A stretch of DNA of 64,000 bases. Origin: Streptomyces sp. NBC_01262 (GTDB lineage: Bacteria > Actinomycetota > Actinomycetes > Streptomycetales > Streptomycetaceae). The notes under the pieces are model-generated. The model was not told the origin of the DNA, ran no database searches, and was given only the letters and a program-made list of their open reading frames with translations. Within the stretch, counting starts at the first letter, position 1. Every line of letters starts with the position of its first letter. The position numbers and the translations under genes were made by a program. This document shows positions 9,651 through 19,883 of this stretch, one piece after another. The stretch lies in assembly GCF_036226365.1 (NCBI RefSeq), contig NZ_CP108462.1, positions 8,538,001-8,602,000 of the forward strand, written 5' to 3'.

Positions 9651-10196
9651 GTGTCCGTCCAGCCAATCCGCCTCTTCGGCGACCCGGTGCTGCGCATGAC
9701 GGCGCAGCCTGTCACCGTCTTCGACAAGGAGCTCCGTACGCTCGTCAGCGATCTGACCGAGACCATGCGGAACGCGCCCGGAAGGGGCCTGGCGGCGCCT
9801 CAGATCGGTGTGTCGCTGCGGGTGTTCACGTACTGGGTCGACGACGTGCTCGGCCACCTGGTCAACCCGGACCTCAGCCTCAGCGAGGACGAGCAGGACG
9901 GCCCCGAGGGCTGCCTGTCGCTGCCGGGACTGACCTACGACTGCAAGCGCGCCTACGGGGTCGTGGCCAGGGGCTTCGACATGCACGGCGAGCCCGTGAC
10001 CATCGAGGGCACGCAGCTGCTGGCCCGCTGCATCCAGCACGAGACCGACCACCTCGACGGGATCATCTTCATCGACCGGCTCGACACGGCGCAGCGCAAG
10101 GACGCGATGAAGGCGATCCGCGACGCCGAGTGGGCCGGGGAGGCCCCACCGCAGGTCAGGACCTCGCCGCACAGCACATTCGGCCGCGCGCTCTGA
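9651..10196 (+). CDS. def: Peptide deformylase
   Basis: The 181-residue metalloenzyme removes formyl groups from nascent proteins. All three catalytic motifs are intact: GRGLAAPQIG at 44-53, EGCLS at 86-90 with the metal-binding Cys88, and HETDH at 130-134 with two metal-binding histidines and the catalytic Glu. The start is GTG (VSVQPIRLFGDPVL). It lies 49 bases before fmt, the enzyme that adds the formyl group, a common pairing. The C-terminus is slightly extended (PPQVRTSPHSTFGRAL) compared with E. coli. Streptomyces often have more than one def gene; this one is in the conserved fmt context. Confidence 0.95.
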   Translation: MSVQPIRLFGDPVLRMTAQPVTVFDKELRTLVSDLTETMRNAPGRGLAAPQIGVSLRVFTYWVDDVLGHLVNPDLSLSEDEQDGPEGCLSLPGLTYDCKRAYGVVARGFDMHGEPVTIEGTQLLARCIQHETDHLDGIIFIDRLDTAQRKDAMKAIRDAEWAGEAPPQVRTSPHSTFGRAL

Positions 10197-10245
10197 CCCT
10201 CGTACGGCCGCTCGCACAGCGAACACCGAAAGGCACCGCACTCAC

Positions 10246-11178
10246 ATGAGGCTCGTCTTCGCCGGCACCCCCGAGGTCGCCGTCCCCGCCCTGGACGCCC
10301 TGCTGGCATCCGACCGGCATGAGGTCGTCGCCGTGGTCACCCGGCCCGACGCGACGGCCGGGCGCGGCCGCAAGCTCCTCGCGAGCCCGGTCGCGCAGCG
10401 CGCGCAGGAGGCCGGCATCGAGGTGCTCAAGCCGGCCCGGCCGCGCGACGAGGACTTCCTGGCCCGGCTGCGGGAGATCGCGCCCGACTGCTGCCCGGTC
10501 GTCGCCTACGGTGCCCTGCTGCCCAAGGCCGCCCTCGACGTCCCGGCCCACGGCTGGGTCAACCTGCACTTCTCGCTGCTGCCCGCCTGGCGCGGCGCCG
10601 CGCCCGTGCAGCACGCCGTGATGGCCGGAGACGAGGTGACCGGCGCCGCCACCTTCCTCATCGAGCAGGGGCTGGACTCCGGCCCGGTGTACGGCGTCGT
10701 CACCGAGGACGTCCGACCCACCGACACCAGCGGCGACCTGCTCACCCGCCTCGCGCAGAGCGGGGCGCGGCTGCTCACCGCGACCATGGACGGCATCGAG
10801 GACGGCACGCTCGTCGCCCACCCGCAGCCCGCCGAGGGCATCAGCCTCGCCCCCAAGATCACCGTCGAGGACGCCCGCGTCGACTGGAAGGCGCCCGCGC
10901 TGCGCGTGGACCGCCTGGTGCGCGGCTGCACCCCCGCCCCCGGGGCCTGGACGCTCTTCCAGGGCGAGCGTTTCAAGCTCGGCCCGGTCGTCCCGCACCC
11001 CGAACGGCGGGAGCTGGCCCCCGGCGAGCTGGAGGTCGCCAAGAACGCGGTCTACGCCGGCACCGGCAGCTACGCCGTCAGGCTCGGCGACGTACAGCCG
11101 CAGGGCAAGAAGCGGATGGCCGCCGCCGACTGGGCGCGGGGCGCCCGCATCGCCTCCGGCGAGCGGCTGGGCGAGTAG
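10246..11178 (+). CDS. fmt: Methionyl-tRNA formyltransferase
   Basis: The 310-residue enzyme formylates initiator Met-tRNA using 10-formyl-THF. MRLVFAGTPEVAVPAL is the typical N-terminus. The folate-binding and catalytic block NLHFSLLPAWRGAAPV starts at residue 106. The catalytic residues Asn106, His108 and Asp144 stand at the same numbers as in E. coli. The C-terminal OB-fold domain begins near residue 205 (ISLAPKITVEDARVDW). It is followed by rsmB after 70 bases, and the order def-fmt-rsmB is conserved widely. Confidence 0.96.
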   Translation: MRLVFAGTPEVAVPALDALLASDRHEVVAVVTRPDATAGRGRKLLASPVAQRAQEAGIEVLKPARPRDEDFLARLREIAPDCCPVVAYGALLPKAALDVPAHGWVNLHFSLLPAWRGAAPVQHAVMAGDEVTGAATFLIEQGLDSGPVYGVVTEDVRPTDTSGDLLTRLAQSGARLLTATMDGIEDGTLVAHPQPAEGISLAPKITVEDARVDWKAPALRVDRLVRGCTPAPGAWTLFQGERFKLGPVVPHPERRELAPGELEVAKNAVYAGTGSYAVRLGDVQPQGKKRMAAADWARGARIASGERLGE

Positions 11179-11248
11179 GGCCTGGCCGGGGCCGACGTAG
11201 AGTTGGCGTGAACAGCGCAGTCACCGATATCCCCGGAGCACCTTTCAC

Positions 11249-12658
11249 GTGAGCGAAGCGCCCGCCCGCCGTCGTACCGGCAAGCCCTACCGCCGCCCCC
11301 AGCGCGATCCCGTACGGATCCTCGCGTTCGAGGCGCTGCGGGCCGTCGACGAGCGCGACGCCTACGCGAACCTCGTCCTGCCGCCGCTGCTGCGCAAGGC
11401 GGATCTCGAACGGCGGGACGCGGCGCTGGCCACGGAGCTGGTGTACGGGACGCTGCGCAGGCAGGGGACGTACGACGCGGTGATCGCGGCATGCGTGGAC
11501 CGCCCGCTGCGCGAGGTGGACCCGCCGGTGCTGGACGTCCTGGCGCTGGGCGCGCACCAGTTGCTGGGCACCCGGATCCCGTCGCACGCGGCGGTGTCCG
11601 CGACGGTGGAGCTCGCGCGGGTCGTGCTCGGCGACGGGCGCGCGAAGTTCGTGAACGCCGTGCTCCGGCGGATCGCCGCCCAGGACCTCGACGCCTGGCT
11701 GGAGCAGGTCGCCCCGCCCTACGACGAGGACCCCGAGGCCCACCTGGCCGTCGTGCACTCGCACCCCCGCTGGATCGTCTCGGCCCTGTGGGACGCCCTC
11801 GGCGGCGGCCGCGCCGGCATCGAGGAGCTGCTCGCCGCCGACAACGAGCGCCCCGAGGTCACCCTCGTCGCCCGCCCCGGCCGCACCACCCCCGCCGACA
11901 TCGCCGGCTCCCTGCCCCCCGAGGCCACCGCCCCGGGCCGCTGGTCCCCGTACGCCGTCCGGCTCGCCGAGGGCGGCGACCCCGCGGCCGTCGAGGCCGT
12001 ACGCGACGGCAAGGCGGGCGTCCAGGACGAGGGCAGCCAGCTCGTCGCCGCCGCGCTGGCCGCAGCTCCCCTCGACGGCCCCGACCGGCTCTGGCTCGAC
12101 GGCTGCGCGGGTCCCGGCGGCAAGGCCGCCCTGCTGGCCGCGCTCGCCGCCCAGCGCGAAGCCGTGCTCGTCGCCTCCGAGAAGCAGCCGCACCGCGCCC
12201 GGCTCGTCGCCCGCGCCCTGTCCGGCAACCCCGGCCCCTACCAGGTCATCGTCGCCGACGGCACCCGGCCCGCCTGGGCCGACGGAGCCTTCGACCGCGT
12301 CCTCGTCGACGTCCCGTGCACCGGGCTCGGCGCCCTGCGCCGCCGCCCCGAAGCCCGCTGGCGCCGCCGCGCCGAGGACGTCCCCGGCTTCGCCCCGCTC
12401 CAGCGCGGCCTGCTGGCCCAGGCACTGCGCGCCGTCCGGGTCGGCGGGGTCGTCGGCTACGCGACCTGCTCCCCGCACCCGGCCGAGACCCGGGCGGTCG
12501 TGGAGGACGCGCTGCGCGACGCCAAGGCCGAGTGGATCGACGTACGGCCCCTGATGCCGGGCGTCGCCGACCTGGGCGACGGCCCCGACGTACAGCTGTG
12601 GCCGCACCTGCACGGCACGGACGCCATGTACCTGGCGCTGCTGCGACGCACGGCCTGA
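11249..12658 (+). CDS. rsmB: 16S rRNA cytosine(967)-C5 methyltransferase (RsmB/Sun family)
   Basis: The 469-residue protein has an N-terminal NusB-like RNA-binding domain (about 20-150, PVRILAFEALRAVDERDAYAN, ELVYGTLRRQGTYD) and a C-terminal SAM-dependent methyltransferase. Motif I is DGCAGPGGKAALLAAL at about 284. Motif IV VDVPCTGLGALRRRPEARW at about 354 and motif VI YATCSPHPAET at about 406 supply the two cysteines used by m5C methylases. The start is GTG after CACCTTTCAC. It is the last housekeeping gene before the CIS island; a GC-rich hairpin at 12812-12836 may end its transcript. Confidence 0.93.
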   Translation: MSEAPARRRTGKPYRRPQRDPVRILAFEALRAVDERDAYANLVLPPLLRKADLERRDAALATELVYGTLRRQGTYDAVIAACVDRPLREVDPPVLDVLALGAHQLLGTRIPSHAAVSATVELARVVLGDGRAKFVNAVLRRIAAQDLDAWLEQVAPPYDEDPEAHLAVVHSHPRWIVSALWDALGGGRAGIEELLAADNERPEVTLVARPGRTTPADIAGSLPPEATAPGRWSPYAVRLAEGGDPAAVEAVRDGKAGVQDEGSQLVAAALAAAPLDGPDRLWLDGCAGPGGKAALLAALAAQREAVLVASEKQPHRARLVARALSGNPGPYQVIVADGTRPAWADGAFDRVLVDVPCTGLGALRRRPEARWRRRAEDVPGFAPLQRGLLAQALRAVRVGGVVGYATCSPHPAETRAVVEDALRDAKAEWIDVRPLMPGVADLGDGPDVQLWPHLHGTDAMYLALLRRTA

Positions 12659-13122
12659 GGGCACTCCGGTCCCGGCCGTCGCCCAGAGGCGGTTTCCGGT
12701 CACTTGTGGAAGACACGTTCCGATGCCGCAAGCCGCGGCCGGGCCGGAGGCCGCCGAGACCGGTGAAACCTGTGAGAAGCCTGTGTGGGGTGGTCGCCGG
12801 GCGCTCCGTGACGCGCCCCGTGGCCGGTGGGGCGCGAGTCGCGATTCGAATCTGCGGTGGGGGACCGGTGATGATCGCTCATATGAGGCGCGAATTTCGG
12901 CCATCGCTGTTGAAACCTGTTAACTGCTGATTTCCGCGATGTCTTGACTGCAATTCAGGTCCGACGCAAGAATCACATCGAGGCACTGCGACACCAGGCG
13001 TTACAGGCATCAGCCTGACGGGGGAAACTGGTGAGCGCTGCGCCGGTGCGCCTTCCTGCGATGCCGGCCAGACGATCTCTTCCTCCTCGCTCCTCTTGGT
13101 GTCCCAAGGGAATGGAGGGGGC
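12659..13122 (+). other. Intergenic region upstream of the CIS operon
   Basis: This 464-base gap shows no convincing gene. It holds a GC-rich inverted repeat (CGCGCCCC at 12812-12819, GGGGCGCG at 12829-12836), a 10-base direct repeat TGAAACCTGT at 12764-12773 and 12911-12920, a candidate promoter at 12944-12973, and then about 140 bases of leader. Around 12890-12980 the DNA is clearly more AT-rich than the flanks. The sheath gene has a good GGAGGGG ribosome site just before its ATG. Confidence 0.6.
12944..12973 (+). promoter_or_regulatory. Candidate promoter of the CIS operon
   Basis: TTGACT at 12944-12949 matches the -35 consensus closely. AAGAAT at 12968-12973, 18 bases further on, matches four of six -10 positions. 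A start near 12980 gives a leader of about 143 bases before the sheath ATG. The upstream copy of TGAAACCTGT ends 23 bases before the -35 and could be an activator site. Confidence 0.5.
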
Positions 13123-14970
13123 ATGCCCACAACACCGACCTATCCCGGTGTATACATCGAAGAACTTCCCAGTAGCGTCCGGACCATTGGGGCGGTGACC
13201 ACCTCGGTCACCGCGTTCGTCGGGCACACGCGCCGGGGGCCTGTGAACAGGCCGGTCACCATCACCAGTTTCGCCGATTTCGAGCGGCAATTCGGCGGTC
13301 TCGCGACCGAGAGCGCGGTGAGTTACGCCGTTCAGCAGTTCTTCGTCAACGGCGGGACCGTCGCCGTCGTCGTACGCGCGGTGGCGGCCGCCAGCGGCAA
13401 GGCCGCCTCGGTCGCGCTGGGTTCGACACAGACGAGTACGGCCACTTCCGTACTGCAGTTGACCGCCAAGGAGCCGGGCGCCTGGGGTGGCGGGCTGCGG
13501 GTGGCGGTCGACTACGACACGACGGCGCCCGAGGAGACCTTCAACCTGCAGATCCTCGACGTCTCCGGCGGGGCCCGCGAGTCGTTCACCGGCCTGTCGG
13601 CGCGGGAGTCGGACCCCAACTTCGCCGCGGTGATCATCACTTCGGGGTCGTCGCTGGTCGAGGCGAAGGTGCTGGCCGAAGGCCGGCCGGACCCGGTGGG
13701 GACGGTCTCCAAGGCGTTCGCCGAGACGCTCCCGGACCTGACGGCCGAGATCAGCGTCAAGATCGGGGAGGTGACACGGGAGTTCACCATCCACGATCCG
13801 GACCAGGACGGCGCGGCCCCCACCACCGTCGCCCAACTCGCCCTGCTGCTGGAGCGCAAGCTGCGCGCGCTCCCCGACGCGCCCGGCAAGCGCGCCTTCG
13901 CCGGCACCAGGGTGACCGCCTTCGGCAACCGGCTGCAGGTCGTCGCGGGCTCCACAGACCCGGCGGACACCGTCCGTTTCATCGGCGAGGCGGCCAACAA
14001 CCTCGGTCTCGAAGGCTCCGTGGAGCCGCCGGTCTTCGCGCTCACGGGCGGCGAGGACGGGGGAGCCCCCGGTCCCACCGACCTCACCGGCAGCGAGGCC
14101 GGCAAGACGGGCATCCAGGCACTGCGCGACGTCCAGGACCTCAACCTCCTGGTGCTCCCCGAGCTCGCGGCCTATGAGGACATCAACGACCAGATCACCG
14201 TGCTCTCCGCCGCCCAGGCGCTCGCCGAGGAGAAGCGGTTCTTTGTGATCGCCGACGCTCCCGCGTCCTGGGACAGCGTCGACGCCGCCCGCGCCGGACT
14301 GTCCGCCTTCGACTCGGTACGCGGCAACCACGCGGCCCTGTACTTCCCCGCGCTGGAACTGACCGACCCGCTCACCGGGCGGCTGCGCTCCTTCCCGCCG
14401 TCCGGCGCCATCGCCGGGATCTACGCCCGCACCGACAGCGAGCGCGGCATCTGGAAGGCCCCGGCCGGCACCGAGACCCGGATCACCGGGGTCCGCGCGC
14501 TCACCGTCGCGGCCACCGACCGGGAGAACGGGCTGCTCAACCCGCTGGCCCTGAACAACATCCGCAACTTCCCGGTGGTCGGCCCGGTGATCTGGGGCGC
14601 GCGCACCCTGCAGGGCGCCGACGCGCTGTCCTCGCAGTGGAAGTACGTACCCGTGCGACGGCTCGCACTCCTGCTGGAGGAGAGCCTGTACCGCGGGCTG
14701 AAATGGGTGGTGTTCGAGCCCAACGACGAGCGGCTCTGGTCGCAGATCCGGCTCAATGTCGGGGCGTTCCTGCACACGCTCTTCCGGCAGGGCGCCTTCC
14801 AGGGCACCACCGCCCGCGAGGCGTACTTCGTCAAGTGCGACTCCTCCACGACCACCCAGGACGACATCAATCGCGGGGTGGTCAATGTGGTCGTCGGATT
14901 CGCGCCGCTCAAGCCCGCGGAATTCGTGATCGTCAAGATTGAGCAGCTGGCCGGACAGTTCGAGGTATAG
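13123..14970 (+). CDS. CIS contractile sheath protein
   Basis: The 615-residue protein is the outer sheath that contracts to drive the inner tube. MPTTPTYPGVYIEELPS and TTSVTAFVGHTRRGP are the classic N-terminus of phage-tail and eCIS sheaths, and DFERQFGG follows. The C-terminal core has PVRRLALLLEESLYRGLKW, VFEPNDERLWSQIR and the terminal beta-strand region GFAPLKPAEFVIVKIEQLAG, used for inter-subunit linking. About 150-330 is an inserted, variable outer domain. Only one sheath gene is present, whereas Afp and PVC have several. The ATG follows GGAGGGGGC; an in-frame GTG at 13096 is less likely. It is the first gene of the operon. Confidence 0.95.
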   Translation: MPTTPTYPGVYIEELPSSVRTIGAVTTSVTAFVGHTRRGPVNRPVTITSFADFERQFGGLATESAVSYAVQQFFVNGGTVAVVVRAVAAASGKAASVALGSTQTSTATSVLQLTAKEPGAWGGGLRVAVDYDTTAPEETFNLQILDVSGGARESFTGLSARESDPNFAAVIITSGSSLVEAKVLAEGRPDPVGTVSKAFAETLPDLTAEISVKIGEVTREFTIHDPDQDGAAPTTVAQLALLLERKLRALPDAPGKRAFAGTRVTAFGNRLQVVAGSTDPADTVRFIGEAANNLGLEGSVEPPVFALTGGEDGGAPGPTDLTGSEAGKTGIQALRDVQDLNLLVLPELAAYEDINDQITVLSAAQALAEEKRFFVIADAPASWDSVDAARAGLSAFDSVRGNHAALYFPALELTDPLTGRLRSFPPSGAIAGIYARTDSERGIWKAPAGTETRITGVRALTVAATDRENGLLNPLALNNIRNFPVVGPVIWGARTLQGADALSSQWKYVPVRRLALLLEESLYRGLKWVVFEPNDERLWSQIRLNVGAFLHTLFRQGAFQGTTAREAYFVKCDSSTTTQDDINRGVVNVVVGFAPLKPAEFVIVKIEQLAGQFEV

Positions 14971-14978
14971 GAAGCTTC

Positions 14979-15503
14979 ATGGCCGAGTTCACCGTCAATG
15001 CGCAGCGGTTCGACCCTTACAAGAACTTCAAGTTCCTGGTGGTGTGGGACGGACGCGTCGTCGCAGGTATCAGCAAGATCAGCCCGCTCAAGCGGACGAC
15101 AGAGGTGGTGAAACACCGCCATGGCGGCGATCCCAGCTCGCCGCGTAAATCGCCCGGACGTACCGAATTCGAGGCTGTCACCCTGGAACGGGGTGTCACC
15201 CACGACCCGGAATTCGACCGCTGGGCGAACAAGGTGTGGCAGGTCGGTTCCGGCCGCGGATCGGAGGTCTCGCTCGCCGATTTCCGTAAGGACCTGGTCA
15301 TTCAGGTGCTCAACGAGGCCGGGCAGGTCGCGGTGGCGCACAAGATCTACCGGGCCTGGCCGAGCGAGTACCAGATCCTCGGCGAGCTCGACGCCAACGC
15401 CAACGCTGTCGCCATCCAGAGCCTGAAACTCGAAGTCGAGGGCTGGGAGCGGGACTACGAGGTGCCCGAGCCCGAAGAGCCCAGCTTCCAGCAGCCCGCC
15501 TAG
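14979..15503 (+). CDS. CIS inner tube protein (T4 gp19/Hcp-like)
   Basis: The 174-residue product is the subunit of the inner tube that is pushed out on contraction. It has the phage T4-like tube pattern: an N-terminal FDPYKNFKFLVVWDGRVVAG strand pair, the segment GISKISPLKRTTEVVKHRHGG, and the conserved TEFEAVTLERGVTHDPEF and FDRWANKVW blocks. Phage tail protein families with the DPEFDRW-type motif fit this size. It starts 8 bases after the sheath stop with an AGGAAG ribosome site. This is the only abundant tube gene in the operon; a second tube-related protein, the initiator, is at 26364-27002. Confidence 0.93.
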   Translation: MAEFTVNAQRFDPYKNFKFLVVWDGRVVAGISKISPLKRTTEVVKHRHGGDPSSPRKSPGRTEFEAVTLERGVTHDPEFDRWANKVWQVGSGRGSEVSLADFRKDLVIQVLNEAGQVAVAHKIYRAWPSEYQILGELDANANAVAIQSLKLEVEGWERDYEVPEPEEPSFQQPA

Positions 15504-15511
15504 GCACTGCT

Positions 15512-16240
15512 GTGAGCGTCGAGCAGGCAGCCCTGCTGGCCATCTGGGAGGCCGGAGCCGCGGCGGGTGGCAGCAGTGCCCACCGGGCCCTGCTGCTGCA
15601 CTCCGCCGCCCGCCCGGCGGCCGGCCCCGACGAACTGCGGTCGGTGCCGGTCGGCGAGCGGGACGCCGACCTGTACGCCCTGCGGAGCAGGCTGTTCGGC
15701 GAGCGGATGGAGGTCCGGGTCACCTGTGAGAGCTGCGCCGAGGAGATGGAGTTCGGCTTCGGTACGGGCGAGGTCATCCGGGCCGCCGCCCCGGTGACCG
15801 GCCCGCTGGAGATCGAGGCCGACGGCTGGAGCGTCCGGTTCCGGCTGCCGACCACCGGCGATCTGGCGGCCGTCGAGGACGCGGCCGACCCCCGGGCGGC
15901 CCTGGTCGCCAGATGCGTCCTGGAAGCCGTACGGGCCGGGAAACCGGCCGCGCCCGACCGGCTCCCGGAACGGGTGCGGCGGCTGGTGGCCCGCACCGCC
16001 GCCGAGGCCGACCCGTGCGCCGATGTGACGCTCAAGGTCGAGTGCCCGCAATGCGGTCACCAGGCCTCGGCCGAGCTGGACATCGTCTCCTACCTCTGGG
16101 CCGAGCTCGACGCGTGGGCCCGCGGCATCCTCCTCGACATCCATCTGCTCGCCTCGGCCTACGGCTGGAGCGAGCCCGAGATCCTGGCGCTCAGCCCGCT
16201 GCGCCGCCGCTACTACCTGGAGCTGTGCGCCGATGCCTGA
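15512..16240 (+). CDS. CIS baseplate-associated protein with two CxxC pairs (T4 gp26-like)
   Basis: The 242-residue protein begins with GTG (VSVEQAALLAIWEAG). It carries two CxxC pairs, C72/C75 (TCESCAEE) and C178/C181 (CPQCGHQ), which together look like a split zinc ribbon. The C-terminal helix block YGWSEPEILALSPLRRRYYLEL resembles the end of T4-type small baseplate proteins and assembly chaperones (gp26/gp51 class). It is a regular member of eCIS clusters directly after the tube gene. Its stop overlaps the next start by 8 bases. Role as baseplate part or assembly chaperone is inferred from position and the C-terminal motif. Confidence 0.75.
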   Translation: MSVEQAALLAIWEAGAAAGGSSAHRALLLHSAARPAAGPDELRSVPVGERDADLYALRSRLFGERMEVRVTCESCAEEMEFGFGTGEVIRAAAPVTGPLEIEADGWSVRFRLPTTGDLAAVEDAADPRAALVARCVLEAVRAGKPAAPDRLPERVRRLVARTAAEADPCADVTLKVECPQCGHQASAELDIVSYLWAELDAWARGILLDIHLLASAYGWSEPEILALSPLRRRYYLELCADA

Positions 16241-16958
16241 CTTCTTCGACCGCCTGGTGGGGCGGAGCACGCCGGACGGCGCCGCGCGCGGTGGTGTCCG
16301 GGTCCGCCCGCGCCTGCCCGGGCCGTTCGAGCGCATCGACGCGTTCGGCCCCGGCGCCGGCCCACCGGTGCCCGACGCCGGACAGCCCGCCGCCCCCCGA
16401 CCCGGCGGGGCCGCGGAGCCGCCCCGGCCCGCCACGGCGGCGGCCGGGGACCGGCAGCCGGCCCGGCCCGCGCCGCTCCAGATCCTCCAGGTGCTCCAGC
16501 CGCCGGTGGCCCCCCGCGAGCCCGCGCCGACCGGCCGCCCGCCGGTCCCGGCCGTCCCGCTGCTCGTACCGCCCAAGCTGCCGCCCACCCCGGCCGCGGC
16601 ACCGCCCGAGCGCCGAGCTGCCGCACCGCGCGCCGACGGCTCCGCCGGTACGCCGCCGGGCCGCCCGGCGGGCCGTCAGGGACCGGCACCGCAGCGGCCG
16701 TCCGGCCCGGCCCGCCCCGCCGCCGTGCCCGCACCCGCCCGACCGGCCCCCCGGACGGCCCCGGCCAACGCGAAGGACGAGGGCAGGCGTGGCTGGCGAG
16801 CGCCCGAGCGGGTCGTCCACGTCAGCATCGGCAGGCTGGAGGTCAAGGCCGCCGACCGCAGGCCCGCCGCCCCGACGGCCCGGACCGAGCGGCCCGGCCG
16901 CACCGGACCCGCGCTGAGCCTGGAGACCTACCTGACCCGCGAGGAGGCCCAGCGATGA
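16233..16958 (+). CDS. Proline-rich CIS protein of unknown function
   Basis: The 241-residue protein has a short ordered N-terminus MPDFFDRLVGR, about 150 residues of Pro/Ala/Arg-rich low-complexity sequence, and a structured C-terminus with ERVVHVSIGRLEVKA and LSLETYL. The two ends look conserved, joined by a disordered linker. Proteins of this pattern occur next to the cap gene in many CIS operons, but I know no assigned role. It overlaps both neighbours (8 bases upstream, ATGA downstream), so it is part of the translationally coupled block. A tether or adaptor is a guess. Confidence 0.75.
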   Translation: MPDFFDRLVGRSTPDGAARGGVRVRPRLPGPFERIDAFGPGAGPPVPDAGQPAAPRPGGAAEPPRPATAAAGDRQPARPAPLQILQVLQPPVAPREPAPTGRPPVPAVPLLVPPKLPPTPAAAPPERRAAAPRADGSAGTPPGRPAGRQGPAPQRPSGPARPAAVPAPARPAPRTAPANAKDEGRRGWRAPERVVHVSIGRLEVKAADRRPAAPTARTERPGRTGPALSLETYLTREEAQR

Positions 16959-17581
16959 GCAACTCCCTGGCCATCGCCACGGTCACCGAGGCACTGCGCC
17001 GGCACATCGCCAACTCCCTCGGCCCCGAGATCACCTTCGCGGTCGACGTAGCCGCCCGCAAACCCCCGGCCGACCCGCCCACCGACCCGACCATCACCGT
17101 CTTCCTGTACCAGGTCACCCCCAACGCCTCGCGACGCAACGCCGACGCGCCCACCCGCGCCACCGACGGCACCGTCCTCACCAGGCCCGCCGCCGCGCTC
17201 GACCTGCACTACCTCATCAGCTGCTACGGGGAGGAGTCGGAGCTCGTCTCCCAGCGACTGCTCGGCTCCGTCGTGCGGACCCTGCACGAATTCCCCGTAC
17301 TGCCGGTGCCGTTGATCGAGGAGGCGGCCGCCCTGCCACACCTGCAGGGGTCCGACCTCGCCGAGGCGGCACAGAGGATCCGCTTCACACCCACCTCGAT
17401 GGACATCGACGACACCTCCAAGCTCTGGGGCATGCTCTACCAGACCCCCTACGCCCTCTCCCTCTGCTACCAGGGCGTTCTCGTCCTCATCGACGGCCGC
17501 AGCGAGCCGGTCGCCGGCAAGCCCGTGCAGACCCGCACCGTGCGCGCCGTCCCGTCCACCGGCCAACCGGCAACGGGCTGA
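16955..17581 (+). CDS. CIS tail terminator/cap protein (DUF4255, Pvc16-like)
   Basis: The 208-residue product begins MSNSLAIATVTEALRRHIAN, the typical start of DUF4255 proteins (Afp16/Pvc16 N-terminal family). These cap the end of the tube and sheath and set assembly termination. Further blocks are DPTITVFLYQVTPNASRRN, LDLHYLISCYG and SQRLLGSVVRTLHEFPVL, then SLCYQGVLVLIDG. The length is normal for the short form. It overlaps the preceding gene by ATGA and precedes the ATPase gene by 13 bases. Confidence 0.9.
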   Translation: MSNSLAIATVTEALRRHIANSLGPEITFAVDVAARKPPADPPTDPTITVFLYQVTPNASRRNADAPTRATDGTVLTRPAAALDLHYLISCYGEESELVSQRLLGSVVRTLHEFPVLPVPLIEEAAALPHLQGSDLAEAAQRIRFTPTSMDIDDTSKLWGMLYQTPYALSLCYQGVLVLIDGRSEPVAGKPVQTRTVRAVPSTGQPATG

Positions 17582-17594
17582 GGGGCGCGTCGCG

Positions 17595-19691
<2,097 letters not shown>

Positions 19692-19883
19692 CGGCGTCTC
19701 CGCCGCCTTCCAGCGCGAACTCACCCGTCTGGTCGCCGAGCGCGGTGTGCCCCTCGCCGGTGGCGGCGACACCGCGCTCGACACCCTCGCCGGGCTCCCC
19801 GACCTGCCCGCCACCACCTCCCCGCGCCGCCTCGGCGAGGCCCTAGCCCGCGCCGTCCACGCGGGCCTGGCAGGGAGGGGCCG

